Assembly: GCA_023137075.1 (NCBI GenBank)
Contig: JAGLQA010000264.1
Location: 1 to 9,552 of the forward strand
Origin: Candidatus Aminicenantota bacterium
GTDB taxonomy: Bacteria > Acidobacteriota > Aminicenantia > UBA2199
DNA: 9,552 bases
Reading direction: 5' to 3'
This document shows positions 1 to 6,304 of this stretch, one piece after another. Position numbers and translations under genes: made by a program. Within the stretch, counting starts at the first letter, position 1, and every line of letters starts with the position of its first letter. Below the pieces are notes generated by a model. It saw only the letters and a program-made list of their open reading frames with translations. It ran no database searches and was not told the DNA's origin.

Positions 1-4
1 TATG

Positions 5-68
5 AAAAAATATTTCGGAACCCTCAATCTGTCAATAAAAACGTTTGACAGATTGATGAACCCGAAAT
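5..68 (-). terminator. Candidate intrinsic terminator for leftward transcription
   Basis: On the minus strand, ATTTCGG (68-62) pairs with CCGAAAT (18-12). Inside this, an 11-bp perfect stem TTGACAGATTG/CAATCTGTCAA (45-55 with 25-35) closes a 9-nt loop. A 6-nt by 6-nt internal loop separates the two helices. Directly after the outer stem the minus strand reads A then six T (11-5), the U-tract expected of a Rho-independent terminator. The plus strand has no T-run after the hairpin, so it would act leftward only. The outer stem is only moderately GC-rich, so strength is uncertain. Confidence 0.45.
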
Positions 69-98
69 CAAATCCAATAAAGCCCCAATAAGTCAAAA

Positions 99-118
99 TG
101 AATTTGAGTTCAAATTCA
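99..118. repeat. Perfect inverted repeat, 9-bp arms
   Basis: TGAATTTGA, a 2-bp centre GT, then TCAAATTCA. The symmetry could be an operator or a short RNA hairpin. It is about 500 bp from the dinB ATG, so it is unlikely to control dinB directly. Function unknown. Confidence 0.45.
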
Positions 119-139
119 CTTGCCTTGAGAGTAACCTGA

Positions 140-167
140 AAACGAATACCGTTAATGGTTTTCGTTT
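140..167. repeat. Hairpin-forming inverted repeat
   Basis: AAACGAA (140-146) pairs with TTCGTTT (161-167). After a single T-T mismatch, ACC (148-150) pairs with GGT (157-159), closing a six-base loop GTTAAT. The 3' arm overlaps a competing pairing, GTTTA (164-168) with TAAAC (181-185) around the palindrome CCACGTGG. Two mutually exclusive folds are therefore possible. It supports a structured RNA but does not prove one. Confidence 0.4.
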
Positions 168-236
168 ATTTCCACGTGGGTAAACCGTAAAAATAGTACA
201 GGGGCGATGGACGGTGCACACAAGTGATCAAAAGTT

Positions 237-273
237 CTTTAAGTGGTACTTCCATTAAAAGAAGGATTGAAAC
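237..273 (+). repeat. Solitary CRISPR-repeat-like sequence
   Basis: The segment ends in GGATTGAAAC. Its last eight bases, ATTGAAAC, are the typical 5' handle of type I/III crRNAs. Read on the other strand it starts GTTTCAATCCTTCTTTTAAT, the style of many 36-37-nt CRISPR repeats. CTTC (248-251) and GAAG (261-264) could form a weak internal stem. No second copy occurs at a spacer-length distance on either side, or elsewhere in the window as far as I can see, and there are no cas genes. It is either a relic single repeat or a coincidental resemblance. Confidence 0.35.
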
Positions 274-557
274 GGTGTTCTTCTAAACTATTAATTTTGG
301 TTCCTCAAAAACATGTGGGGAAAAGATTGCGGTATTAGACGCGAAGCCCTCTATTTAACAGGCGTTCTAAGCGGTTAAGCGCAGGGAATATTTTGTACCC
401 ACAAATTCTTTTATAGACCTATTTTTATTAATAGTCATTTTAAAAAAATCCAATCTGGAATTTTAGGGGTGGGGTTTATTTAGCGCTTACGTATAAATCT
501 TAAGCAGCAACTTATTATGTTAAAATATGGCGGTGGATTTTGGCAATGATATTCCGG

Positions 558-586
558 TTGACAAAAGGGGATAAAGATACTATATT
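558..586 (+). promoter_or_regulatory. dinB promoter (sigma70-type)
   Basis: TTGACA at 558-563, a 17-bp spacer, and TATATT at 581-586 (five of six consensus bases). Predicted +1 is near 593, giving a leader of about 25 nt to the ATG at 618. The promoter lies inside the longest in-frame extension of dinB, so that extension is probably not translated from this promoter. Confidence 0.7.
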
Positions 587-600
587 ATTACATCAATGCC

Positions 601-615
601 GAACAAAGAGCGAAC
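601..615 (+). promoter_or_regulatory. LexA-box-like direct repeat GAAC-N7-GAAC
   Basis: GAAC at 601-604 and 612-615 are separated by exactly seven bases. On the opposite strand this is GTTC-N7-GTTC, the LexA operator form described in Alphaproteobacteria. It sits between predicted +1 (about 593) and the dinB ATG (618), where a repressor would block transcription, and dinB is an SOS gene in many bacteria. Nothing else here indicates an alphaproteobacterium, and eight fixed bases can occur by chance. Confidence 0.35.
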
Positions 616-617
616 AG

Positions 618-1682
618 ATGCTTGCGCAGAACGATATTAAAAAGATACGTAAGATCATTCACGTGGACATGGACGCCTTTTACGCATCCGTGGAACAACG
701 CGATTTTCCCCAACTGAAGGGGAAACCCGTTATCGTGGGAGGAGACCCCAACAGCAGGGGAGTGGTGGCTGCCTGCTCCTATGAGGCCAGGAAATACGGC
801 ATCCATTCCGCCATGGCTTCCAGTGTGGCTTATCGCCTGTGTCCCCAGGCCGTTTTTGTCAGGCCCCGGTTCGACGTATATCGCGGGGTGTCGCAGCGGA
901 TTCGGCAAATCTTCCACGAATATACCGACCTAATCGAACCCCTCTCCCTGGATGAAGCCTACTTAGATGTAACGGAAAATAAAAAAGGAATAGTCTACGC
1001 CACCGATATTGCGAAAGAGATACTAAGGAAAATTTTCGAGCAGACGGGCCTCACCGCTTCGGCAGGGGTGTCCTTCAATAAATTCCTGGCCAAAGTGGCG
1101 TCCGACTACCGCAAACCTCATGGATTGACTGTAATAACCCCGAAATTAGCCGAGCAATTTATCGCCAATTTACCCATACGCAAATTTTACGGTGTGGGCC
1201 GGGTAACCGAGGAAAAGATGCTGGCCTTAGGCATCAAGACCGGGGCCGATTTAAAGAAATTAACACGAGAGGAACTGGTCAACCGTTTCGGCAAGGTGGG
1301 GAACTACTATTACGATATTGCCCATGGTTGTGATGAGAGACCCGTTAACCCGACCCGGGAACGAAAATCTTTGGGCCAGGAACACACCTTCAGCAAAGAT
1401 ATCGATAACATAGAAGAGATGATATCCTTCCTGGGAAAGCTGGCCCGGGACATCGAGACCTATTTAAAGAAGCACAACTTAACGGGACGCACGGTTACCC
1501 TGAAGGTAAAATACTTCGATTTTAAGAGTATTACCCGCGGCATTACCCCGGGAGAGCCGATTCGGGAAGCGGCCGTGATAATGAAATATATCGGGCCCCT
1601 CTTAGACAAAACCGAGGCGGGTAAAAAAAAAGTGCGCCTTTTGGGCATATCGATCTCAAATTTCTCGGATACCGCCAGGTGA
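618..1682 (+). CDS. dinB: DNA polymerase IV (Y-family translesion polymerase)
   Basis: Error-prone polymerase that extends primers past DNA lesions. With the start at 618 the protein has 354 residues, close to E. coli DinB (351). Visible are the catalytic HVDMDA motif (D17), likely steric-gate Y22, SYEARKYGI in the fingers, catalytic SLDEAY (D112, E113), GVSFNKFLAKVASDYRKP (151-167), the thumb HhH motif YGVGRVTEEKMLALGI (191-206), and a little-finger domain from about residue 248. TTG (540) and ATG (546) extend the frame upstream, but a good promoter lies at 558-586 and homology begins just after 618. An AAGAG at 606-610 is a modest ribosome site. The C-terminus stops at SNFSDTAR without the QLxLF-type beta-clamp motif. 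A nine-A run (1623-1631) precedes the last 16 codons. Confidence 0.95.
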   Translation: MLAQNDIKKIRKIIHVDMDAFYASVEQRDFPQLKGKPVIVGGDPNSRGVVAACSYEARKYGIHSAMASSVAYRLCPQAVFVRPRFDVYRGVSQRIRQIFHEYTDLIEPLSLDEAYLDVTENKKGIVYATDIAKEILRKIFEQTGLTASAGVSFNKFLAKVASDYRKPHGLTVITPKLAEQFIANLPIRKFYGVGRVTEEKMLALGIKTGADLKKLTREELVNRFGKVGNYYYDIAHGCDERPVNPTRERKSLGQEHTFSKDIDNIEEMISFLGKLARDIETYLKKHNLTGRTVTLKVKYFDFKSITRGITPGEPIREAAVIMKYIGPLLDKTEAGKKKVRLLGISISNFSDTAR

Positions 1683-1684
1683 GC

Positions 1685-1713
1685 TTGTCAAAAAGGGGCC
1701 GGGGGTATATAAT
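1685..1713 (+). promoter_or_regulatory. hutH promoter (sigma70-type)
   Basis: TTGTCA (1685-1690), 17-bp spacer, perfect TATAAT (1708-1713). It begins two bases after the dinB stop codon, so hutH is probably transcribed on its own. Predicted +1 is near 1720, inside the small palindrome TGTTAACA (1715-1722), leaving a leader of about 29 nt. Confidence 0.75.
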
Positions 1714-1748
1714 CTGTTAACAAAAATAACGCTAAGCAGAGGTGTCCG

Positions 1749-3281
1749 ATGATACAAATCGACGGAAATTCTTTAACAATCAAAGACGTTGTGACCGTAA
1801 GCCGGAATTACGAACCGGTAAAGCTGGCCGCTAACGCGGTTGGAAAAATCATTAAATCACGAAACTTCGTTGAAAAAATATTGAGGGAAAATAAAACGGT
1901 ATATGGTATCAACACGGGCTTCGGAGAACTGGCCAACCGGTTTGTTTCTGCTGAAGATTCGGCAAAACTTCAGGAAAACCTGATCCGCAGTCATTCGGTG
2001 GGAGTGGGGGAACCGCTGACTGAAGATGTGGCGCGGGGGGTCATGCTGCTAAGAGCCAATGCCCTGAGCAAGGGGTATTCCGGGGTGAGAAAAGAGTTGA
2101 TTGAGTTTTTAGTCCGATTGTTAAATAAACGGGTGTATCCCTATATCCCGTCACAGGGATCGGTTGGCGCCAGCGGAGACCTGGCCCCCCTGGCTCACTT
2201 AGCCCTGGTCATTACGGGTGAAGGGGAATGCATCGAAGAGGGCAAACGCCGGCCCGCGGCCCAAATCCTGAAAGATAAAGGACTAAAACCGATGAAACTC
2301 CTGGCCAAAGAAGGGCTGGGTCTGATAAACGGCACCCAGGTCATGGCCGCAATCGGCTGTTTGGTGAAGGAAGATGCCGAATTGCTGTTAAAGAATGCCC
2401 AGGTTGCCGGCAGCATGAGCCTGGAAGCGCTTAAAGGAACAGCCCGGGCCTTTGACGAAAAAATTCACGCCCTGCGCCCCTACCCGGGACAGATCAAAAT
2501 CGCGGCCAATATCAGGAAACTGATAGCCGGAAGTGGAATCATCGCGTCCCATGTCAACTGCGACAAAGTGCAGGATGCCTATACGCTCCGCTGTATGGCC
2601 CAGGTGCTGGGTCCCATCGCCGATACGCTGCACTATGCCGGACAAGTTCTATCCATTGAGATTAATTCGGCTACGGATAACCCGCTCATATTCCCGGAAG
2701 AAGAGGAGGTTATCTCAGGTGGTAATTTTCACGGGGAACCGCTGGCTTTTATACTGGATTACATGTGCATCGTCCTCTCCGAGATTGCCTCGATTTCCGA
2801 ACGTACCATCGACCGGATGGTCAATCCCCATGTGAGCGGCCTGCCGCCTTTTTTATCGAGCAAAAGCGGTTTAAACTCCGGTTTTATGATCGCCCAGTAT
2901 ACAGCCGCCGCGTTGGTGTCCGAAAACAAAGTGCTGGCCCACCCTTCAAGCGTTGATTCCATACCCACGTCGGCAGGACAGGAAGACCACGTGAGCATGG
3001 GCCTGATAGCTGCCAGGAACGCGGTTGCGATCGTAAAAAACGTGCAGCAGGTTATGGTCATCGAGATGCTTTGTGCCGCCCAGGGGATCGATTTTCACGA
3101 CTACGCGCCCGGAGCAGGGACAATGGCGGCCCACCGGGTAATCCGTGAACATGTGGCTCCCCTTGACGAAGACCGGATTTTATATAAGGATATGGCCAGA
3201 ATCCACAAATTGGTGGTTTCCGGGGCCATAGTCGAAGCGGTCGAGGTGGCGGTCGGAAAGATCGAATCCCATAACCTTTAG
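1749..3281 (+). CDS. hutH: Histidine ammonia-lyase (histidase)
   Basis: Deaminates L-histidine non-oxidatively to urocanate and ammonia, first step of the Hut pathway, in the cytoplasm as a homotetramer. The 510-residue length is normal. GSVGASGDLAPLAH carries the A141-S142-G143 triad that cyclises to the MIO electrophile. Other active-site signatures are YGINTGFG (Y52), NGTQ (N194), YTLR (Y278, R281) and GGNFHGEP (325-332). Histidase rather than phenylalanine or tyrosine lyase is indicated by SH at 81-82 in NLIRSHSVGVG and by QEDHVSM at 411-417 (E412). The start follows AGAGGTG (1738-1744) at 4-nt spacing. No other hut genes are in the window, so it stands alone here between dinB and a small regulator-like gene. 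Confidence 0.95.
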   Translation: MIQIDGNSLTIKDVVTVSRNYEPVKLAANAVGKIIKSRNFVEKILRENKTVYGINTGFGELANRFVSAEDSAKLQENLIRSHSVGVGEPLTEDVARGVMLLRANALSKGYSGVRKELIEFLVRLLNKRVYPYIPSQGSVGASGDLAPLAHLALVITGEGECIEEGKRRPAAQILKDKGLKPMKLLAKEGLGLINGTQVMAAIGCLVKEDAELLLKNAQVAGSMSLEALKGTARAFDEKIHALRPYPGQIKIAANIRKLIAGSGIIASHVNCDKVQDAYTLRCMAQVLGPIADTLHYAGQVLSIEINSATDNPLIFPEEEEVISGGNFHGEPLAFILDYMCIVLSEIASISERTIDRMVNPHVSGLPPFLSSKSGLNSGFMIAQYTAAALVSENKVLAHPSSVDSIPTSAGQEDHVSMGLIAARNAVAIVKNVQQVMVIEMLCAAQGIDFHDYAPGAGTMAAHRVIREHVAPLDEDRILYKDMARIHKLVVSGAIVEAVEVAVGKIESHNL

Positions 3282-3313
3282 AGGGATCAATCTATATATG
3301 ACCGGGGGAATTT

Positions 3314-3364
3314 AAAAAAAAAAACGGGTTTCTTCTTGACAGGTCGTTTGTAATGCGGTAATAT
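3314..3364 (+). promoter_or_regulatory. Strong promoter with A-tract UP-like element for the RHH gene
   Basis: Perfect TTGACA (3336-3341), 17-bp spacer, TAATAT (3359-3364). Eleven consecutive A (3314-3324) fall at about -57 to -47 relative to the predicted +1 at 3371, where an UP element binds the alpha-subunit C-terminal domain of RNA polymerase. Together with a perfect Shine-Dalgarno this predicts strong expression unless repressed. Confidence 0.8.
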
Positions 3365-3385
3365 GTAATTGAATTACAAATTACA
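3349..3385. promoter_or_regulatory. Palindromic operator at the RHH gene start site
   Basis: TGTAATT (3364-3370), G, AATTACA (3372-3378) form a perfect 15-bp palindrome centred on predicted +1 (3371). Its first base is the last base of the -10 box. Outer copies TGTAAT (3349-3354) and ATTACA (3380-3385) add two further half-sites, making four in all. A bound dimer or tetramer would occlude the promoter. Autorepression by the RHH-type product of the gene is the simplest inference, but the binder is not shown. Confidence 0.55.
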
Positions 3386-3400
3386 CAGCAGGAGGTAATT

Positions 3401-3787
3401 ATGACACAAGAAACAAAAAAAGATGCGGAAGAAACACAAACCGGCCCGGATAGGGAGAAAAATGTTTTTGAGGAATTGGGTGATTCGGTGGGAAAGTTTG
3501 CCACCCGGACAGTAGAATCCATAAAAAAAACCATCGATAAAGCCTTAGTTTCACGGAATACCGTCCTCACCATCCGGGTAAACGATGAAGCCAATGAGAA
3601 ACTGGGTATGTTGGTCGAAACCGGGCTTTTCAAAAGCAGGTCCGAAAGCGCCGCCTACCTGATCGAAGAGGGTATAAAGTATCAAAAACCTCTCTTTGAT
3701 AAGGTGGCGAAAAAATTGAAAGAGATCGGAAAATTAAAAGATGATATCAAAAATATCATATCCGATGAAATGAAAGGAATAGAATAG
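3401..3787 (+). CDS. Small ribbon-helix-helix-like protein, function unknown
   Basis: Product of 128 residues that I do not recognise by name. Residues 1-25 are polar and probably disordered. About 26-50 form a likely amphipathic helix. Residues 54-93 look like a ribbon-helix-helix (CopG/MetJ-type) fold: a strand VLTIRV, a helix NDEANEKLGMLVETG, then KSRSESAAYLIEEGIK. The last 30 residues are a charged helix, perhaps a coiled coil. The start is secured by AGGAGG (3390-3395) five bases before ATG. The gene is monocistronic, with its own promoter and palindromic operator, and ends 12 bp from the convergent rseP stop. No toxin gene is adjacent, so an antitoxin role is not supported. A DNA-binding autoregulator is likelier. 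The fold assignment is pattern-based. Confidence 0.8.
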   Translation: MTQETKKDAEETQTGPDREKNVFEELGDSVGKFATRTVESIKKTIDKALVSRNTVLTIRVNDEANEKLGMLVETGLFKSRSESAAYLIEEGIKYQKPLFDKVAKKLKEIGKLKDDIKNIISDEMKGIE

Positions 3788-3799
3788 GTGTCGGTTCTA

Positions 3800-5131
3800 T
3801 TAAAAAGGCAAAAGGGATCTCCAGCCGTTGGGCAGGTTCTTGGCAATGTCATTTAAAATGGCAAAGGCCATAATCGCGATTAAAATAAAAAACCCGATAT
3901 TCATCAGTGCATTCTTCACCTTAGGATTGAAATCCCGCCTGATAATACTCTCAATAGAATAAATCATCAAATGCCCGCCATCGAGAACCGGGATGGGCAA
4001 TAGGTTCAGTAGTCCGATATGAAGCGATAAGAACGCAATCAACATAAAAAAGTTCGCCAGGCCGCTCTCCAGGGCCTGCTGGGAAACTTTGGCAATATCT
4101 ATGGGACCGGACAGATGCTTGGGATTTATCTTGCCGGTGATTAGCTTCTTAAGGGCATTAACCGTTAAATAGGTCATACGCACCATCTCATCAAAGCTTC
4201 TACCCAGGGCCTGGAACAGGCCGAAACTCTTCCTGACGACCGGGGCATAAACCGTCAACCCGACGCCGATCTTTACTTCACCGTCCATCTCTTCGGGAAT
4301 AATCCGCAGGGTGATTCGCTCCTCATCCCTTTTGACCGAAAATTGCATGGGTTTACCTAAGTTGGCGGATATAATATCCTTTATCTGAAAAAAGGAAACC
4401 TCCTGTCCGTTTATTTCCAGTATTATATCCCCCTTCTTCATACCACCGTGATAAGCAGGCTTGTCTTTGTCAACAGAGAGTATTTTTGTCTGATAACCCC
4501 AGTGGATACCGGCGGGGTTGAGGTTATCTTGTGCTAAAACCCCTACCCTGAGCGTTGTCTTATCGATTCTTCCGGACCGTTTATACTCGACGGCCAGGTC
4601 TTCATTGGGATTTGAGCCGATGGTCAGCTCAAGGTCTTGCCAATCGGGTATCTCTTCCCCGGCAATGGTTAGTATTAAATCGCCGCGCTTCAGTCCGGCC
4701 TGCTGCGCCGGAGAATCCTTTTCAACATAACCGATCACAGGCGGTTCCGATTTGTATTGAACGATTTCTATTCCACCGATATTGATGATTGTCAGGATAA
4801 AAAAGGCAAGAAAAAAATTCATGGCCGGCCCTAAAAAGAGGATAAAGATTTTTTGGGCCCGGTTTTTCGCTTGAAACTCATAAGGTTTTGGATCTTTGGC
4901 CTCATAATCTTCCTCACCTGCCATTTTAATATAACCGCCCAAAGGAATCAGGCTGACCCGGATATCCGTATCTCCGAACTTCTTGCCGAAGAGTCTTTTC
5001 CCGAAACCGAATGAGAAGGTTTCCACCTTTACTTTCATCAACCTGGCGGCGATAAAATGGCCCAATTCATGGACCAGAACAATGATTCCCAACACAATCG
5101 TCAGGGCTAAAATCCTGTATAAAGTCAGCAT
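3800..5131 (-). CDS. rseP: RseP-type site-2 intramembrane zinc metalloprotease
   Basis: Inner-membrane protease of the S2P family. In E. coli the homologue cleaves the anti-sigma factor RseA and remnant signal peptides; the substrate here is unknown. The 443-residue protein has an N-terminal membrane segment running into HELGH (H21, E22, H25, zinc and catalysis), SLIPLGGYIKM (60-70), and a second segment at about 96-118. Two PDZ domains follow, near 131-200 (SPAQQAGLKRGDLI) and 215-280 (KPAYHGGMKKGDII). A C-terminal membrane pair contains NLLPIPVLDGGH (376-387), with D384 the third zinc ligand. Its ATG directly abuts the dxr TAG, and GGGAG at the end of dxr serves as ribosome site, so the two are probably coupled. 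It is last in the uppS-cdsA-dxr-rseP unit. No clear terminator is seen after it. Confidence 0.95.
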   Translation of the reverse strand: MLTLYRILALTIVLGIIVLVHELGHFIAARLMKVKVETFSFGFGKRLFGKKFGDTDIRVSLIPLGGYIKMAGEEDYEAKDPKPYEFQAKNRAQKIFILFLGPAMNFFLAFFILTIINIGGIEIVQYKSEPPVIGYVEKDSPAQQAGLKRGDLILTIAGEEIPDWQDLELTIGSNPNEDLAVEYKRSGRIDKTTLRVGVLAQDNLNPAGIHWGYQTKILSVDKDKPAYHGGMKKGDIILEINGQEVSFFQIKDIISANLGKPMQFSVKRDEERITLRIIPEEMDGEVKIGVGLTVYAPVVRKSFGLFQALGRSFDEMVRMTYLTVNALKKLITGKINPKHLSGPIDIAKVSQQALESGLANFFMLIAFLSLHIGLLNLLPIPVLDGGHLMIYSIESIIRRDFNPKVKNALMNIGFFILIAIMAFAILNDIAKNLPNGWRSLLPF

Positions 5132-6289
5132 CTATTTTCTCCCTATTTCTTTGATGTAGTTTTCCGTTTGATTTTTCGTCTCTTTTATGGTTTCATCGAT
5201 ATCGGCGGCAGATGAAACCGGGTAAAAATTCCCGTTGTAAAGTATCTCGCCGACAATCGAAAATATCTGTTCAAAGGATATTTTTTCCCGCAAAAAATAA
5301 TCCACTGCCACTTCGTTGGCCGCATTTAAAACCGCGCCGGAATTCCCGCCCCGCTCCAGGACATAGTGAGCCCTTTTAATGGAGGTGAATTTCTCAATAT
5401 CCACAGGATAAAATTCCAGCTTTTTTAACTCGCTAAAATTCAATTCTTTACCTTTGAATTCAATCCTATCCGGGTAACTTAAGGAGTAGAGAATGGGGAT
5501 TCTCATATCCGGCAGACTCAGTTGCGCAATAGTGGAGGAGTCGATGAATTCCACCATGGAATGAATAATACTCTGGGGATGAATAATGACATCGATCTGC
5601 TCTTTCTTTAATTTAAAAAGATAAAAGGCCTCGATTATCTCTAAGGCTTTGTTCATTAACGTGGCCGAATCGATGGTGATTTTGTCACCCATGGACCAAT
5701 TGGGATGGGCCAGCGCCTCTTTAACGGTGATACGTGAAAATTCCGACTTGTTCGTCTTAAAAAAGGGTCCTCCCGAGGCTGTCAGGATGATCTTCCTGAT
5801 AAAATCTTTATGATTGAGGCCGATACTTTGAAAAATTGCACTCTGTTCGCTGTCGATGGGAATTAAATCGGCGGCCGATTTTTCCAATTCCCGGTTTATT
5901 AAATCGCCGGCAGCAACTAAGGTTTCTTTATTGGCCAGGCAAATTCGCTGGTTATTCTTTATGGAAGCCAGGGTGGCCTCTAAAGCGGTTGTCCCGGTTA
6001 TGGCTGAGATCATCGTATCCACATGTTTATGGGAAACAACTTCTAAGAGCCCTTCGGCCCCATGGTATATTTTTTTGCCGGGGAACATCTCTTTCAATTT
6101 TTCGGCACTGCTTTTGTCTTTCACGCTGACGATTTCCGGTGAAAATTCCCTGATCTGCCGAATGAGCAGATCGATATTTTCACCGGCGGCCAGGGTTACT
6201 AAGCGGAACTTTTCCCGGTTTTCTTTAATTACTTCAATGGCATTCCTACCGATTGAACCGGTAGAACCTAAAAGCGCTATATGTCTCAT
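5132..6289 (-). CDS. dxr: 1-deoxy-D-xylulose 5-phosphate reductoisomerase
   Basis: Second enzyme of the MEP isoprenoid pathway (IspC). It converts DXP to 2-C-methyl-D-erythritol 4-phosphate with NADPH and a divalent metal, in the cytoplasm. The 385 residues fit the family. The N-terminal Rossmann motif is LLGSTGSIGRNAIEVI (6-21), and LANKETLVAAG is at 118-128. The metal ligands are D146 and E148 in PIDSEQSA and E217 in LMNKALEIIEA. The catalytic-loop region TASGGPF-HPNWSMGDKITIDSA runs through 170-209, and VLNAANEVAV at 320-329 begins the C-terminal part. The start ATG lies 15 nt beyond the cdsA stop with only a weak GGAA ribosome site, so coupled translation is likely. Its product feeds the isoprenoid pool used by the UppS encoded upstream. 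Confidence 0.96.
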   Translation of the reverse strand: MRHIALLGSTGSIGRNAIEVIKENREKFRLVTLAAGENIDLLIRQIREFSPEIVSVKDKSSAEKLKEMFPGKKIYHGAEGLLEVVSHKHVDTMISAITGTTALEATLASIKNNQRICLANKETLVAAGDLINRELEKSAADLIPIDSEQSAIFQSIGLNHKDFIRKIILTASGGPFFKTNKSEFSRITVKEALAHPNWSMGDKITIDSATLMNKALEIIEAFYLFKLKKEQIDVIIHPQSIIHSMVEFIDSSTIAQLSLPDMRIPILYSLSYPDRIEFKGKELNFSELKKLEFYPVDIEKFTSIKRAHYVLERGGNSGAVLNAANEVAVDYFLREKISFEQIFSIVGEILYNGNFYPVSSAADIDETIKETKNQTENYIKEIGRK

Positions 6290-6304
6290 GAAAACGTCAT
6301 TCCG

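Larger units (their letters stand above)
1..557. other. Long intergenic region with structured elements, no convincing gene
   Basis: No reading frame of useful length or recognisable protein is seen on either strand. A 29-codon frame (2-91, plus) may be the tail of an upstream gene or chance. The stretch is rich in inverted repeats: a long hairpin at 12-68, a perfect palindrome at 99-118, a hairpin at 140-167, the palindrome CCACGTGG at 172-179, and possible long-range pairing of TAAGCGC (376-382) with GCGCTTA (483-489). It also contains one CRISPR-repeat-like segment (237-273). No tRNA, rRNA, tmRNA or RNase P signature was found. Since its only terminator-like hairpin faces left, an untranslated minus-strand RNA is possible. 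Confidence 0.6.

Noticed and set aside
45..73. TTGACA-17-TCAAAT as a plus-strand promoter
   Set aside because: The -35 bases are the 3' arm of the long hairpin and the -10 matches only four of six; no gene follows.
2..91. Plus-strand frame of 29 codons starting MKKYFGTLNL
   Set aside because: It overlaps the terminator-like hairpin, matches nothing I know, and could be chance or the tail of a gene outside the window.
330..345. GCGGTATTAG, reverse complement of a 16S rRNA stretch
   Set aside because: Only ten bases agree and the flanks do not continue as rRNA.
313..378. Plus-strand 21-codon frame beginning MWGKDCG
   Set aside because: Too short, no ribosome site, no recognisable product.
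1749..3281. Phenylalanine or tyrosine ammonia-lyase instead of histidase
   Set aside because: The SH selectivity pair at 81-82 and QEDHVSM motif are those of histidase; PAL/TAL carry different residues there.
3401..3787. Antitoxin of a toxin-antitoxin pair
   Set aside because: No toxin-like gene lies next to it; the next gene is convergent rseP 12 bp away.
3778..3801. AATAGAA/TTCTATT hairpin between the RHH gene and rseP as a terminator
   Set aside because: The stem is nearly all A/T with a 10-nt loop, and no T-run follows on either strand.
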